64,000 bases of DNA from Spirosoma sp. SC4-14 (lineage in GTDB: Bacteria; Bacteroidota; Bacteroidia; Cytophagales; Spirosomataceae). Location of the stretch: assembly GCF_037201965.1 (NCBI RefSeq), contig NZ_CP147518.1, positions 7,619,001 through 7,683,000 on the forward strand. The letters are read 5' to 3'. A program made the position numbers and the translations under genes. The notes under the pieces are model-generated. The model was not told the DNA's origin, did not search any database, and saw only the letters and a program-made list of their open reading frames with translations. Below are positions 26,193 through 34,267 of this stretch, in pieces; within the stretch, counting starts at the first letter, position 1; each line of letters begins with the position of its first letter.

Positions 26193-27020
26193 ATGACTTC
26201 GGGTAATCCTAAGCGGCAAATCATACTGGAACTGGTGCAGGTCGTATCGTTTATAGATCTAACACCACATATGCGCCGGATTACCGTGATGAGCAATGGG
26301 CTGATTGGTTTGCAGGGATTAATTCCGGGTATCCATCTAAAGCTACTCATACCGCAACCTGGTCAGGAAAAGCCGATCCTACCCGTTTTCGATGCAGAAG
26401 GTCAGCCACTTCCGCCACCCGAACACGGTCTTCCCAGCGTGCGTACGTATACGGTCCGGTCGTTCGTACCAGAAACCGGCGAGTTAGCCATCGACTTTGT
26501 ACTACACGGCGACGAAGGCCCCGCATCGGCCTGGGCAACTACCGTTCAAATCGGCAGTTATCTGGGCATTGCGCTACGCGGTGGCATTCCATATCGGCAA
26601 GCCGACTGGTATTTGCTGGCAGGCGACCAAACGGCATTGCCTGCTATTAGCGCCATCCTGGAACAACTACCGGCATCGGCAAATGGACTGGCGTTTGTAG
26701 AAATCTCCGATGCTACCGAAGAGCAGGCATTATACTACAAGGCCAATATTGCCCTGCACTGGCTTCATCGCAACGGCATTGAAGCGGGACGAAGTACCAT
26801 TCTGGAAGAAGCCATCCGTTCGGCTCCGATACCTGAGGGGCGTTCAGATGTTCGCTTTATCTGGGTGGCAACTGAATCGTCGGCTACGAAACGAATTCGC
26901 GATTACCTGCGGATGCGGTATCAGCTTGCGCACCATGAACTACATGCAGCCGCTTACTGGAAACTGGGTATGAACGAAGACACCTATCAGGAAATGCGGC
27001 ATCGGGGAAGCGAGCAATAG
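26193..27020 (+). CDS. Siderophore-interacting protein (ferric reductase)
   Basis: The 275-residue flavoprotein belongs to the SIP family, which reduces ferric-siderophore complexes in the cytoplasm to release iron. The FAD-binding segment SVRTYTVRSFVPETGELAID near residue 80 has the RxYT signature, followed by DFVLHGDEGPASAWA, which contains the GPA..WA block of the family. The NAD(P)H part begins with WYLLAGDQTALPAISAILEQ near 150. The C-terminus (YLRMRYQLAHHELHAAAYWK, then LG) fits the SIP end HxxxGYW closely. Its promoter carries a metal-repressor-like operator. Confidence 0.92.
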   Translation: MTSGNPKRQIILELVQVVSFIDLTPHMRRITVMSNGLIGLQGLIPGIHLKLLIPQPGQEKPILPVFDAEGQPLPPPEHGLPSVRTYTVRSFVPETGELAIDFVLHGDEGPASAWATTVQIGSYLGIALRGGIPYRQADWYLLAGDQTALPAISAILEQLPASANGLAFVEISDATEEQALYYKANIALHWLHRNGIEAGRSTILEEAIRSAPIPEGRSDVRFIWVATESSATKRIRDYLRMRYQLAHHELHAAAYWKLGMNEDTYQEMRHRGSEQ

Positions 27021-27127
27021 GACAAAACGGCTAAAGAGAAGGAGGTAGCTAAGAACTTGTTTCCAGATAGTCAGTGAATAGACTAAGAATGGCTATTTTT
27101 AGTTGATTTCCTTCACTTTGGCATCTG

Positions 27128-28240
27128 ATGAAATTTATACACTGCCTCATTACGCTCATTTCCTGCTTAACCTTTTTGTTCATTGCCTGTAGCCGACCGA
27201 AAAACCGGACCACCCTTTCTCTGGACGATAAGCTGAACTCACTATTCGCCAGCGTTCCCGATTTTAGTGGTGTTGTACTTATTGCCGACAAAGGACAGCC
27301 GATCTATCAGAAAGCTTTTGGTTTTAAAAACGTTGAAACCAACGATCCGATGACTGCCTCATCTATTTTCGAACTGGCATCCGTATCGAAGCAGTTTACG
27401 GCCATGACGATTATGATGCTGAAAGAGGAAGGAAAACTAGCCTACGACGACCTCATCGAAAAGTATATTCCCGGCCTTCCTTATCCCGGCATTACCATTC
27501 GCCATCTACTCAACCACACCTCAGGGCTGCCCGACTATCAGGACGTGATGGATAAACACTGGGATAAGAGCAAAGTAGCCAGTAACACCGACAACATTGC
27601 CTACCTGATTCAGTATCACCCTGCTGCACTATTCGAGCCAGGTGCTAAATACGAATACAGCAACACCGGCTATATGCTGCTAGCCAGCATTACTGAGAAA
27701 GCCTCGGGGCAGGATTTTATTGAATTTTGTCGAAAGCGCATTTTTAAGCCAGTGGGTATGTCGCATACCGATATCCGAACCCTTGACGAAAAAGTGAAAC
27801 TTCCCGAAATGGCCTGGGGGTATATGTACGTTCCCGAGAAAAAGCGGTATGTCCGCGCTGATTCGTTTCCGCAGTTTAATTATGCCATCTGGCTGGGTAA
27901 CCGCAAAGGACCGGGCCGAATCAGCTCAACGGCCAACGATCTGCTCAAATGGGACCGCGCCCTATACACCAACATGCTCGTTAAACAACAGACGCTTACG
28001 GATGCCTTCATGGCCGCCAAACTCAACAATGGCACTTTATCGCCGTATGGATTTGGCTGGGAGTTGGAAAAAAGCGAAAAACTTGGCAAAGTTGTGCGCC
28101 ACAGTGGCGACAATCCTGGCTACAAAACCCAGCTAATTCGGTATATCGACGCTGACAGAACCGTTATTTTGCTGTGCAACAACGCTCACGAAAACCTGCC
28201 TGCCATCCTGAAAACCATTGAAACACTGGTAGCCGACTAA
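27128..28240 (+). CDS. Class C beta-lactamase-like serine hydrolase, lipoprotein
   Basis: The 370-residue product starts with a lipoprotein signal (LFIAC, Cys21 as the lipid anchor). It shows the three motifs of the class C/DD-peptidase/esterase family: SVSK at 85-88, YSN in PGAKYEYSNTGYMLLAS near 176, and HSGDNPGYK near 324 in place of KTG. Such proteins (AmpC-like, EstB, LACTB types) hydrolyse peptides, D-amino-acid esters or small esters; the substrate is not readable here. The expected -7 element (CACTTTG) lies about ten bases before the ATG, so the leader is very short. Confidence 0.88.
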   Translation: MKFIHCLITLISCLTFLFIACSRPKNRTTLSLDDKLNSLFASVPDFSGVVLIADKGQPIYQKAFGFKNVETNDPMTASSIFELASVSKQFTAMTIMMLKEEGKLAYDDLIEKYIPGLPYPGITIRHLLNHTSGLPDYQDVMDKHWDKSKVASNTDNIAYLIQYHPAALFEPGAKYEYSNTGYMLLASITEKASGQDFIEFCRKRIFKPVGMSHTDIRTLDEKVKLPEMAWGYMYVPEKKRYVRADSFPQFNYAIWLGNRKGPGRISSTANDLLKWDRALYTNMLVKQQTLTDAFMAAKLNNGTLSPYGFGWELEKSEKLGKVVRHSGDNPGYKTQLIRYIDADRTVILLCNNAHENLPAILKTIETLVAD

Positions 28241-28290
28241 ACCAACAACTGGGTTTTATGTCTCACCTCATATGGTTTTGTTGAGTAGCG

Positions 28291-29292
28291 TCATTCCTCA
28301 GTAGCTTTACGGGCAGCCAGTTTCTTTTGTACAACATCGGCCGGATACTTTAGCGCCAACCGACGAATATCGTAGCTAAACTCCTCATAGGTTTGTTTCC
28401 AGAGTTCGGCTTCTTCGGGGGTGTATTCATAAAAACCCTGCGCATTTAAAACACCTTTACCCCCTGCGTTTACAATAGCATCGATCAATTGGGGCACTTC
28501 GGTCTGGTTGCTCAATGTTGGAAACAGGTCTTTCATCACGGTGTGGTAAGCCGGAACACCGGTTAAATCCATCCAGCGAAAAACACCCACCAGCGTCATC
28601 CAGTAACCGGCATTGTTCCGACAGGCTCGATCGACGTCTTCAATGGTAGCATACCCTTTTTCGACCAGATTAAAGGCCTCGCGATACATGGCATACATCA
28701 GCCGGTTGGTAATGAAACCACGAATGTCTTTGCGGACCAGCGTTGGTTCTTTTCCCCATTGATGCGACAATTCGTAGAGCCACTCCGCCGTTGGTACATC
28801 ACTCAGATCTCCGCAAATAATTTCCAGAAAACGAGTCGTATGCGATGGTTCAGCCCAGTGTAATCCCAGAAAGCGAGCTGGCAAACGAGTTTCACGCTGA
28901 AGAAGACTGATGGGAATCGCCGATGTATTGCTGGTAATGATGGCATCGTCGGCAACAACCGCTTCGACTCGTTCATAGACTGCTTTTTTAATGGCTATGT
29001 TCTCAACGGTACATTCCATAATAACCCGGCAGTTTTTCAGCAGGCTATACTCTTCCGTAATGACAAGCGGCTCCAGATACGTTGCGGGTTCTTTTGTCAG
29101 CAGCCCTTCCTGAAACGATTTTGCCAGATGCTCGCGAATGCGCGGTTCGGCAGTTTCCATATCGACGGGCAACGGAGCAACGGCCACCACCGGATGCCCC
29201 GCCATCAGCAGGCAGGTTGTAATGCTACACCCCATCAGGCCCAGGCCAACTACGCCTACGGGAATATTTTCTGGAATTATGGGTAGATTCAT
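28291..29292 (-). CDS. 3-hydroxyacyl-CoA dehydrogenase family protein
   Basis: The protein is 333 residues from ATG 29290-29292; the open frame extends 30 codons further, but family members begin just before the NAD-binding loop. That loop is PVGVVGLGLMGCSITTCLLM at about residue 10. VECTVENIAIK-like sequence near 95 (MECTVENIAIKKAVYE) and SNTSAIPISLLQRETRLPAR near 120 match the family, followed by FLGLHWAEPSHTTRFLEII. The classical motif has HFxNPP; here it is HWAEP, so this is a variant of the crotonyl/hydroxybutyryl-CoA dehydrogenase group. It probably oxidises a 3-hydroxyacid or 3-hydroxyacyl-CoA with NAD in the cytoplasm. Confidence 0.82.
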   Translation of the reverse strand: MNLPIIPENIPVGVVGLGLMGCSITTCLLMAGHPVVAVAPLPVDMETAEPRIREHLAKSFQEGLLTKEPATYLEPLVITEEYSLLKNCRVIMECTVENIAIKKAVYERVEAVVADDAIITSNTSAIPISLLQRETRLPARFLGLHWAEPSHTTRFLEIICGDLSDVPTAEWLYELSHQWGKEPTLVRKDIRGFITNRLMYAMYREAFNLVEKGYATIEDVDRACRNNAGYWMTLVGVFRWMDLTGVPAYHTVMKDLFPTLSNQTEVPQLIDAIVNAGGKGVLNAQGFYEYTPEEAELWKQTYEEFSYDIRRLALKYPADVVQKKLAARKATEE

Positions 29293-29645
29293 ACGACGTG
29301 TAAGGAGGGAAAGTTCAGTTCTTAAAGATAACCGATCGCCAATCAACGAACGAGTGGCCATGCTCTGGTCAACAAAAAGCACCTTATTTTCCCGTGAGTT
29401 TTTCGCATTTTTTGTTGTTTTTCGAAAAGCTTAATGATTACATCATATAGAATCCACCCAAACAACTACCGTAGCAAAACACTATCTATCAAGACATTAC
29501 AACGGACGCCTTACTTTTTTTATCTTTCTCTCACAATGTTTATAGCCTGTTTGAGCCATTTTAAACGTATAGAGCAGGTAAAGTAGACAGCAATAGATAT
29601 TTTTACGGCATCTGCTGCCATTAACGGCCCCTCCCCCCTCAACCG
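29293..29645. other. 353-base divergent intergenic region
   Basis: It separates the dehydrogenase and the PHP/GDPD gene, which diverge. The right side contains TATTTTTA at 29598-29605, a fair -7 element for the PHP/GDPD gene. No repeat or RNA gene was seen. The upstream extension of the dehydrogenase frame (to 29382) is not considered coding. Confidence 0.45.
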
Positions 29646-31589
29646 ATGAAAAAATTCATCTACCTGATCCTTATACTGAACTGGTTTTTAAGCGGTTCGA
29701 CTTACGCCCAAAACTGGTATAAAGGTAATCTGCATACGCATTCGCTCTGGAGTGATGGCGACGATTACCCCGAAATGATTATGGACTGGTATAAAGCCAA
29801 TGGCTATCAGTTTGTTGGCTTATCGGACCATAACGTGATTCAGAATGTTGATAAATGGGTGAATGTGCCGCATCAGAACGACCGTCGGCGAACATTTGAC
29901 CGCTACCTGCGCACGTTTGGGCCCGACTGGGTCACCTACAAGCGCGGTGCTAACGACTCTCTCAAAGTTAAACTCAAAAAGCTGGACGAATACCGTAGCT
30001 ATTTCGAAGAACCAGGAAAATTCCTAATCATCAAAAGCGAAGAACTCTCAACGGGCTTTCAGGGAAAACCGATTCATATTAACGTCACTAACGTTCAAAA
30101 CCTGATTCGGCCCCTCCCCGGCAATAGCGTAGCCGAGGTTATGCAAAACAATATCGACCAGGTTGTTGCGCAACGACGGCAGACAGGACAACCTTTATTT
30201 CCGCACATTAATCATCCTAATTTTTATTATGCTATCAAGGCCGAAGATCTCATGCAACTTCGGTATGAGCGTTTTTTCGAAGTCTTCAATGGCCATCCGC
30301 TGGTGAATAACTATGGCGACAGCACCCGCGAAGGTACAGAATCGATGTGGGACAAGATCAACTTTCGGTTTTTGCAGCAAGGCCGCCCCATTATGTATGG
30401 CCTCGGCACCGACGACAGCCACAACTACTATTTTTTTGGGCCGGAATTCAGCAATTCGGGTCGAGCCTGGGTTATGGTTAATGCGCCCGAGCTAACCCCT
30501 CGTTCGCTAATCGAAGCGATGGAAGCCGGGCGGTTTTACTCAACATCAGGTGTTTTATTAAAACAACTGCCCCAACACAACAAGACCCTGACGGTTCAGG
30601 TGCAGGCCGAACCGAAGGTCTCGTATCGAATTCAGTTTTTCGGAATCAGGCAGGGAAAAACAACCGCCGAGTTACTACGGGAAGTGTCGGACACCTCCGC
30701 TACCTATGCCCTGACCGATGATTTGCTGCTATTGCGGGCCAAAATCATTTCGAATAAACCGAAATACAATCCATTTATGCCGGGCGACGTAGAAACGGCC
30801 TGGACACAGCCCATTGTTCAGAAGCCGGTACCGCAACCACTCGCCAGCGTTTCGCCCCTCCCCAATGCCCATGCTCATAACGATTACGAACAATCGCGAC
30901 CGCTTTGGGATGCGCTCGACAATGGCTTTACGAGTGTTGAAGCCGATATTCACCTGATTGACGACACATTGTATGTTGCCCACGAACGGCCGGGCTTCAA
31001 AAATGCAGCCTCAACCCTCGAAACTCTATACCTCAATCCATTAGCAGAACGAATTCGCCAGAACAAAGGGCACATTTTTACGGGATATAATGGCCCGTTC
31101 TACCTCATGATCGATGCTAAAACCGAAGCAGAAAGCACTTATCAGGTATTGAAAAAAGTGCTTCAGCGCTACCAATCAATGCTCACGACCGGTAGCCGGA
31201 CAAAAAATCAAAACGGTGTTATCACGGTAGTCTTGTCAGGCAATCGACCGGTTCAGACGATAAGTAAGGACAAAAATCACTTCGTAACCATTGACGGTCG
31301 CCCCAGCGATCTGGGCAAAGGCTATTCGCAGGCAATTATGCCCATTGTCAGCGATGCCTATCCGAATCAGTTAAGCTGGCGTGGAAAAGGTGAAATACCC
31401 GCCGACCAATTCGAGAAATTACGCCTGTTGGTAAGGCGGGTCCATAAAGAAGGGAAAAAACTGCGGCTTTGGGCCAGCCCCGAAGACCCGGTCGTCTGGG
31501 CAAAGCTTCGTGAAGCCGGTGTCGACTTTCTAAGTACCGATCAGCAGGAACTAGTGCGCGACTTTTTACTGAAAACAAACAGCAACTAA
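29646..31589 (+). CDS. PHP phosphoesterase fused to a GDPD/PI-PLC-like domain
   Basis: This 647-residue exported protein has a signal peptide ending STYAQ. The first catalytic part (about 25-310) is a PHP domain: NLHTHSLWSDGDD at 28-40 with H30 and H32, GLSDHNV at 58-64, and GLGTDDSHNYYFFGP near 252 carry metal ligands. From about 405 a second domain begins, NAHAHNDYEQSRPLWDALDN, then GFTSVEADIHLIDDTLYVAH, the pattern of a glycerophosphodiester or PI-phospholipase-like hydrolase, with the HND and EAD motifs. Both domains split phosphodiester or phosphomonoester bonds, so the fusion may process lipid head groups in two steps. The order and fusion are read directly; the substrate is inference. 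Confidence 0.85.
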   Translation: MKKFIYLILILNWFLSGSTYAQNWYKGNLHTHSLWSDGDDYPEMIMDWYKANGYQFVGLSDHNVIQNVDKWVNVPHQNDRRRTFDRYLRTFGPDWVTYKRGANDSLKVKLKKLDEYRSYFEEPGKFLIIKSEELSTGFQGKPIHINVTNVQNLIRPLPGNSVAEVMQNNIDQVVAQRRQTGQPLFPHINHPNFYYAIKAEDLMQLRYERFFEVFNGHPLVNNYGDSTREGTESMWDKINFRFLQQGRPIMYGLGTDDSHNYYFFGPEFSNSGRAWVMVNAPELTPRSLIEAMEAGRFYSTSGVLLKQLPQHNKTLTVQVQAEPKVSYRIQFFGIRQGKTTAELLREVSDTSATYALTDDLLLLRAKIISNKPKYNPFMPGDVETAWTQPIVQKPVPQPLASVSPLPNAHAHNDYEQSRPLWDALDNGFTSVEADIHLIDDTLYVAHERPGFKNAASTLETLYLNPLAERIRQNKGHIFTGYNGPFYLMIDAKTEAESTYQVLKKVLQRYQSMLTTGSRTKNQNGVITVVLSGNRPVQTISKDKNHFVTIDGRPSDLGKGYSQAIMPIVSDAYPNQLSWRGKGEIPADQFEKLRLLVRRVHKEGKKLRLWASPEDPVVWAKLREAGVDFLSTDQQELVRDFLLKTNSN

Positions 31590-31611
31590 GCCCGGCATTT
31601 CTGCCAGACCA

Positions 31612-31980
31612 TCACTCGGGTTGCATAAAAACGCGATCTGAAGCCTGGGCCTTCAAATCATTTAACCCCCATTCCTGCATGACGTTAATTACAGGAATTA
31701 ATGATCGGCCGTAGTCGCTTAGTTTGTATTCGACGCGAGGTGGAATTTCCGGGTAAATAGTTCGTTCGATAATACCGTCGTCTTCCAGTTCGCGCAATTG
31801 GTTAACCAGCATCTGTTTGCTAACGGAGGGAATGGCGCGTTGCAGCTTACTGAACCGATTACAGTTTTTGCTGATTCCGTACAAAATCAGCACTTTCCAC
31901 TGACCGCCAATTCGACTCAGGCAGTGCGTAACCGGACAGTTATGTGGATTAAAATCCTTGTTTTTGCGCGAATTACCCAT
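31612..31980 (-). CDS. HxlR-family winged-helix regulator
   Basis: The 122-residue protein is a typical HxlR regulator: a Cys in NCPVTHCLSRIGGQWKVLIL near residue 13, the recognition-helix region RFSKLQRAIPSVSKQMLVNQ and the wing LEDDGIIERTIYPEIPPRVE, then YKLSDYGRSL. HxlR proteins bind as dimers to inverted repeats and often sense reactive aldehydes or quinones through the conserved Cys. It diverges from the 190-residue gene; palindromes lie in the spacer, so it probably controls that gene and itself. Confidence 0.92.
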   Translation of the reverse strand: MGNSRKNKDFNPHNCPVTHCLSRIGGQWKVLILYGISKNCNRFSKLQRAIPSVSKQMLVNQLRELEDDGIIERTIYPEIPPRVEYKLSDYGRSLIPVINVMQEWGLNDLKAQASDRVFMQPE

Positions 31981-32042
31981 TAGTCTAAAAAAATGTACTA
32001 GCTAGCATAAAACAGACTACTTGCCTATTATGGACAAAGGTA
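31981..32042. promoter_or_regulatory. Divergent promoter/operator between hxlR-like gene and its neighbour
   Basis: TAGTCT (31981-31986) and AGACTA (32014-32019) form an outer inverted repeat around CTAGCTAG (31998-32005). TACCTTTG on the minus strand at 32035-32042 is a perfect -7 element for the HxlR-family gene. The palindromes lie between that promoter and the gene, where a repressor would act. Confidence 0.45.
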
Positions 32043-32070
32043 ACAGCTTTGTGTAATCAAGACAAAAACA

Positions 32071-32643
32071 ATGACAATCGAGCAAATCAAAGAAATGATC
32101 GCGGGCGGAGAGTGGATCAGTATTGCGCCCGAAGTGCGTCCCAGTAGTTCACGAAACGAAGATGGCAGTGCAAAACCCTTTTATTTGTCCCGTCGATTCA
32201 CCTACCAATCTAACGACACCTTTACGCTGGAGATCATCAATTTTGCCGATGCCTACGGAAAAGTGCCTTTAGCCAGACTGCTCATCAAGGGTCATGTAGA
32301 ATGGCAGGGCGATCATCCGGTAGCGACTGGTGCCCAGAAAGTAGACTTTATTGCCGATGAAGCGTATGATGTAACGCCATTGCATCCGGGTTTTGTGGGT
32401 ATTCTGAATCAGTTTGCCAGCGCCGACTTTGATCGATGGGAGCTAACCAGTACGCAAAGCATTTTAGGCAAAGCGTTTGCACCGTTTGGACTGACCGAAG
32501 GACAAATTTTTAAGGAATCCGAGTTGATGTATGTCCTGAACGATATGTTGTTCTGGGGAGCGAGGCACGTCGATGGGCGCGGCTTCGACACGGAAGAAAA
32601 CCGGCCCACTAATTTGCAGATTCCGATGGTACGACCACATTGA
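32071..32643 (+). CDS. Hypothetical protein, possible HxlR target
   Basis: The 190-residue cytoplasmic protein is not recognised. It begins MTIEQIKEMIAGGEWISIAP, then carries beta-rich sequence with LSRRFTYQSNDTFTLEIINF and RLLIKGHVEWQGDHPVATGA, which suggests a calycin-like beta-barrel or lipocalin-type fold. A His in VTPLHPGFVGILNQF is within a conserved-looking block. No signal peptide or catalytic motif is clear. It diverges from an HxlR-type regulator, so it may respond to the same inducer. Its TGA overlaps the beginning of the LytTR remnant. Confidence 0.65.
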   Translation: MTIEQIKEMIAGGEWISIAPEVRPSSSRNEDGSAKPFYLSRRFTYQSNDTFTLEIINFADAYGKVPLARLLIKGHVEWQGDHPVATGAQKVDFIADEAYDVTPLHPGFVGILNQFASADFDRWELTSTQSILGKAFAPFGLTEGQIFKESELMYVLNDMLFWGARHVDGRGFDTEENRPTNLQIPMVRPH

Positions 32644-33047
32644 TTGAGGCCGAACGACAGTAGCGGGTCGATGCCTGGCAGGTTGATATACTTCGGAGCC
32701 AGTTACACAGCCATCAGTTAGCCGACAAGATTGCCGTTCCCTATCAGCAAGGCGTTATTTTCCTGCCAGTCGGCGAGGTTATTTACTGCGAGTCTGATAG
32801 TAATTACACCAACGTTATTGCTATCCAGAACCGATCTTTTCTACTGACGCGCACCCTTCGCGAGGTGCAGGAAGTGCTGGAAGAACGGAACTTTCTGCGG
32901 GTTCACCGGCAGTACGTCATCAACCTCGACCACATCAAACTGTTCATGAAGGGCGAAGGGGCTTACCTGGTCATGAGCAACGACGTCAGTATCCCCGTAG
33001 CCCGCAATCAGAAAGAGAAATTGATACAGCGGTTTGGGTGGCTGTAG
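32643..33047 (+). pseudogene. LytTR response regulator remnant
   Basis: The frame ending TAG 33045-33047 reads as a complete LytTR DNA-binding domain: VIFLPVGEVIYCESDSNYTN, LLTRTLREVQEVLEERNFLR, VHRQYVINLDHIKLFMKGEG and SIPVARNQKEKLIQRFGWL. Upstream in frame are linker-like residues and a TAG at 32661-32663, and no receiver domain is present. Full-length relatives have about 240 residues. The remnant begins exactly where the 190-residue gene ends, so a deletion or recombination probably joined them. An internal GTG or TTG start could still allow a free LytTR domain to be made, so it may not be entirely dead. Confidence 0.8.
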
Positions 33048-33060
33048 CAAAATGGTCTTT

Positions 33061-34188
33061 TCAGGTCAGTAAAAAATCCGTGAAATTCTGCGGACTAATC
33101 ACCGTTTGCTGCGTATTCGGGTATGCTTCTGAGAATGTCTTAGGAAAACGGGCTTTGGCTTTTGGGTTCCATTTAAATTCGTAAGCGGCTAATTGCCCGT
33201 TTGATTCTTCCAGATAGTCAATTTCCTGCTGTGCGTGAGTACGCCAGAAATACGACCTTGCGTAGTGCTTTTTATAGTGATTGCGTTTCATCCGTTCGCT
33301 CACCAGAAAATTCTCCCATAGAGCACCGGTATCATTTCGGAGTTCGAGGGGGGCATAATTTTCGATGAGCGCATTCCGAATCCCGTTATCGTAGAAATAA
33401 ACCTTTCGGCTCGTATTGATCTCATTCCTAAGATTTCGGTTGAAGGGATGGAGTCTGAATACAACAAACGCCTGTTCGAGCAACTGAATGTAGCTTTCGA
33501 CGGTCGCCTTATCGATTTCAACCAGACGCGATAACTCATTATACGACACTTCGCTACCCACCTGAAACGCGAGTGCTCTCAATAATTTTTCCAGTACGTT
33601 GGGCCGCCGGATTCCCCTAAACGAAAGCAAATCTTTATACAGGTAGCTTCCTGAAAGTTGGGCCAGAATTTCGCGCTCGTTGCCTAAGTTCGTGACCACA
33701 TCAGGATACATACCATAAATCAGACGAGTTTCCAATTGCCCTGTGGCTCCTAAAAAAGTGGTGTAATCAACCAACTCCTGCCACGAAATAGGATACAGCC
33801 AGTACTCCCATTTTCGGCCGGTTAGCGGTTCATTGATTTCATTGGCCAGGTCAAAAGCCGAAGAGCCGGTAGCAATTAGCTGCACATGGGGTAGCGTATC
33901 ATGAACAATTTTGAGGGTCAGCCCAATATTCTGAATCCGTTGAGCTTCATCGATCACAACGAGCGTTGCATTGCCAATAATTTGTTTTAGTTGCTCCGTA
34001 CCCACCTTGGTAAGCCCTTCCCGCACCGATGGTAAATCGGCATTTAGCCATATTGACGGTTGCGAAAGCCGCGAAAGCAACTCACGTACCAGCGTTGTTT
34101 TTCCTGTTTGCCTTGGTCCAAGTAGTACAATGCTCTTTTGCTTGAAAAGCTGCGCTTCAATAATTGGCAGTAATAACCTGTTTATCAT
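33061..34188 (-). CDS. AAA ATPase with DUF4143 domain
   Basis: The 375-residue protein has an N-terminal P-loop ATPase with Walker A GPRQTGKTTLVREL near residue 25 and Walker B LVVIDEAQRIQNIG near 75. The sensor segment ATGSSAFDLANEINEPLTGR near 105 and the block WEYWLYPISWQEL are specific to this family. The C-terminal 170 residues are DUF4143, with a winged-helix part (EVSYNELSRLVEIDKATVES) and a nuclease-like end (RTHAQQEIDYLEESNGQLAA then YEFKW). The fold recalls a PD-(D/E)XK nuclease. The role is unknown; the family is abundant in mobile and accessory regions. A hairpin covers its start region. Confidence 0.9.
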   Translation of the reverse strand: MINRLLLPIIEAQLFKQKSIVLLGPRQTGKTTLVRELLSRLSQPSIWLNADLPSVREGLTKVGTEQLKQIIGNATLVVIDEAQRIQNIGLTLKIVHDTLPHVQLIATGSSAFDLANEINEPLTGRKWEYWLYPISWQELVDYTTFLGATGQLETRLIYGMYPDVVTNLGNEREILAQLSGSYLYKDLLSFRGIRRPNVLEKLLRALAFQVGSEVSYNELSRLVEIDKATVESYIQLLEQAFVVFRLHPFNRNLRNEINTSRKVYFYDNGIRNALIENYAPLELRNDTGALWENFLVSERMKRNHYKKHYARSYFWRTHAQQEIDYLEESNGQLAAYEFKWNPKAKARFPKTFSEAYPNTQQTVISPQNFTDFLLT

Positions 34189-34246
34189 AATTCAGGGATT
34201 ATAATCACCAAATTTATATAAAAAAGGCGATTGTAATCCCTGAATT
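34189..34246. terminator. Imperfect 18-bp hairpin upstream of the DUF4143 gene
   Basis: AATTCAGGGATTATAATC (34189-34206) pairs with GATTGTAATCCCTGAATT (34229-34246) with one mismatch and a 22-base loop containing an A/T run. Read on the minus strand it follows the amidohydrolase stop by 21 bases and ends next to the DUF4143 ATG, so it may stop read-through or act as an operator. Confidence 0.6.
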
Positions 34247-34267
34247 AGTACTTTTTGTACATTCCCC

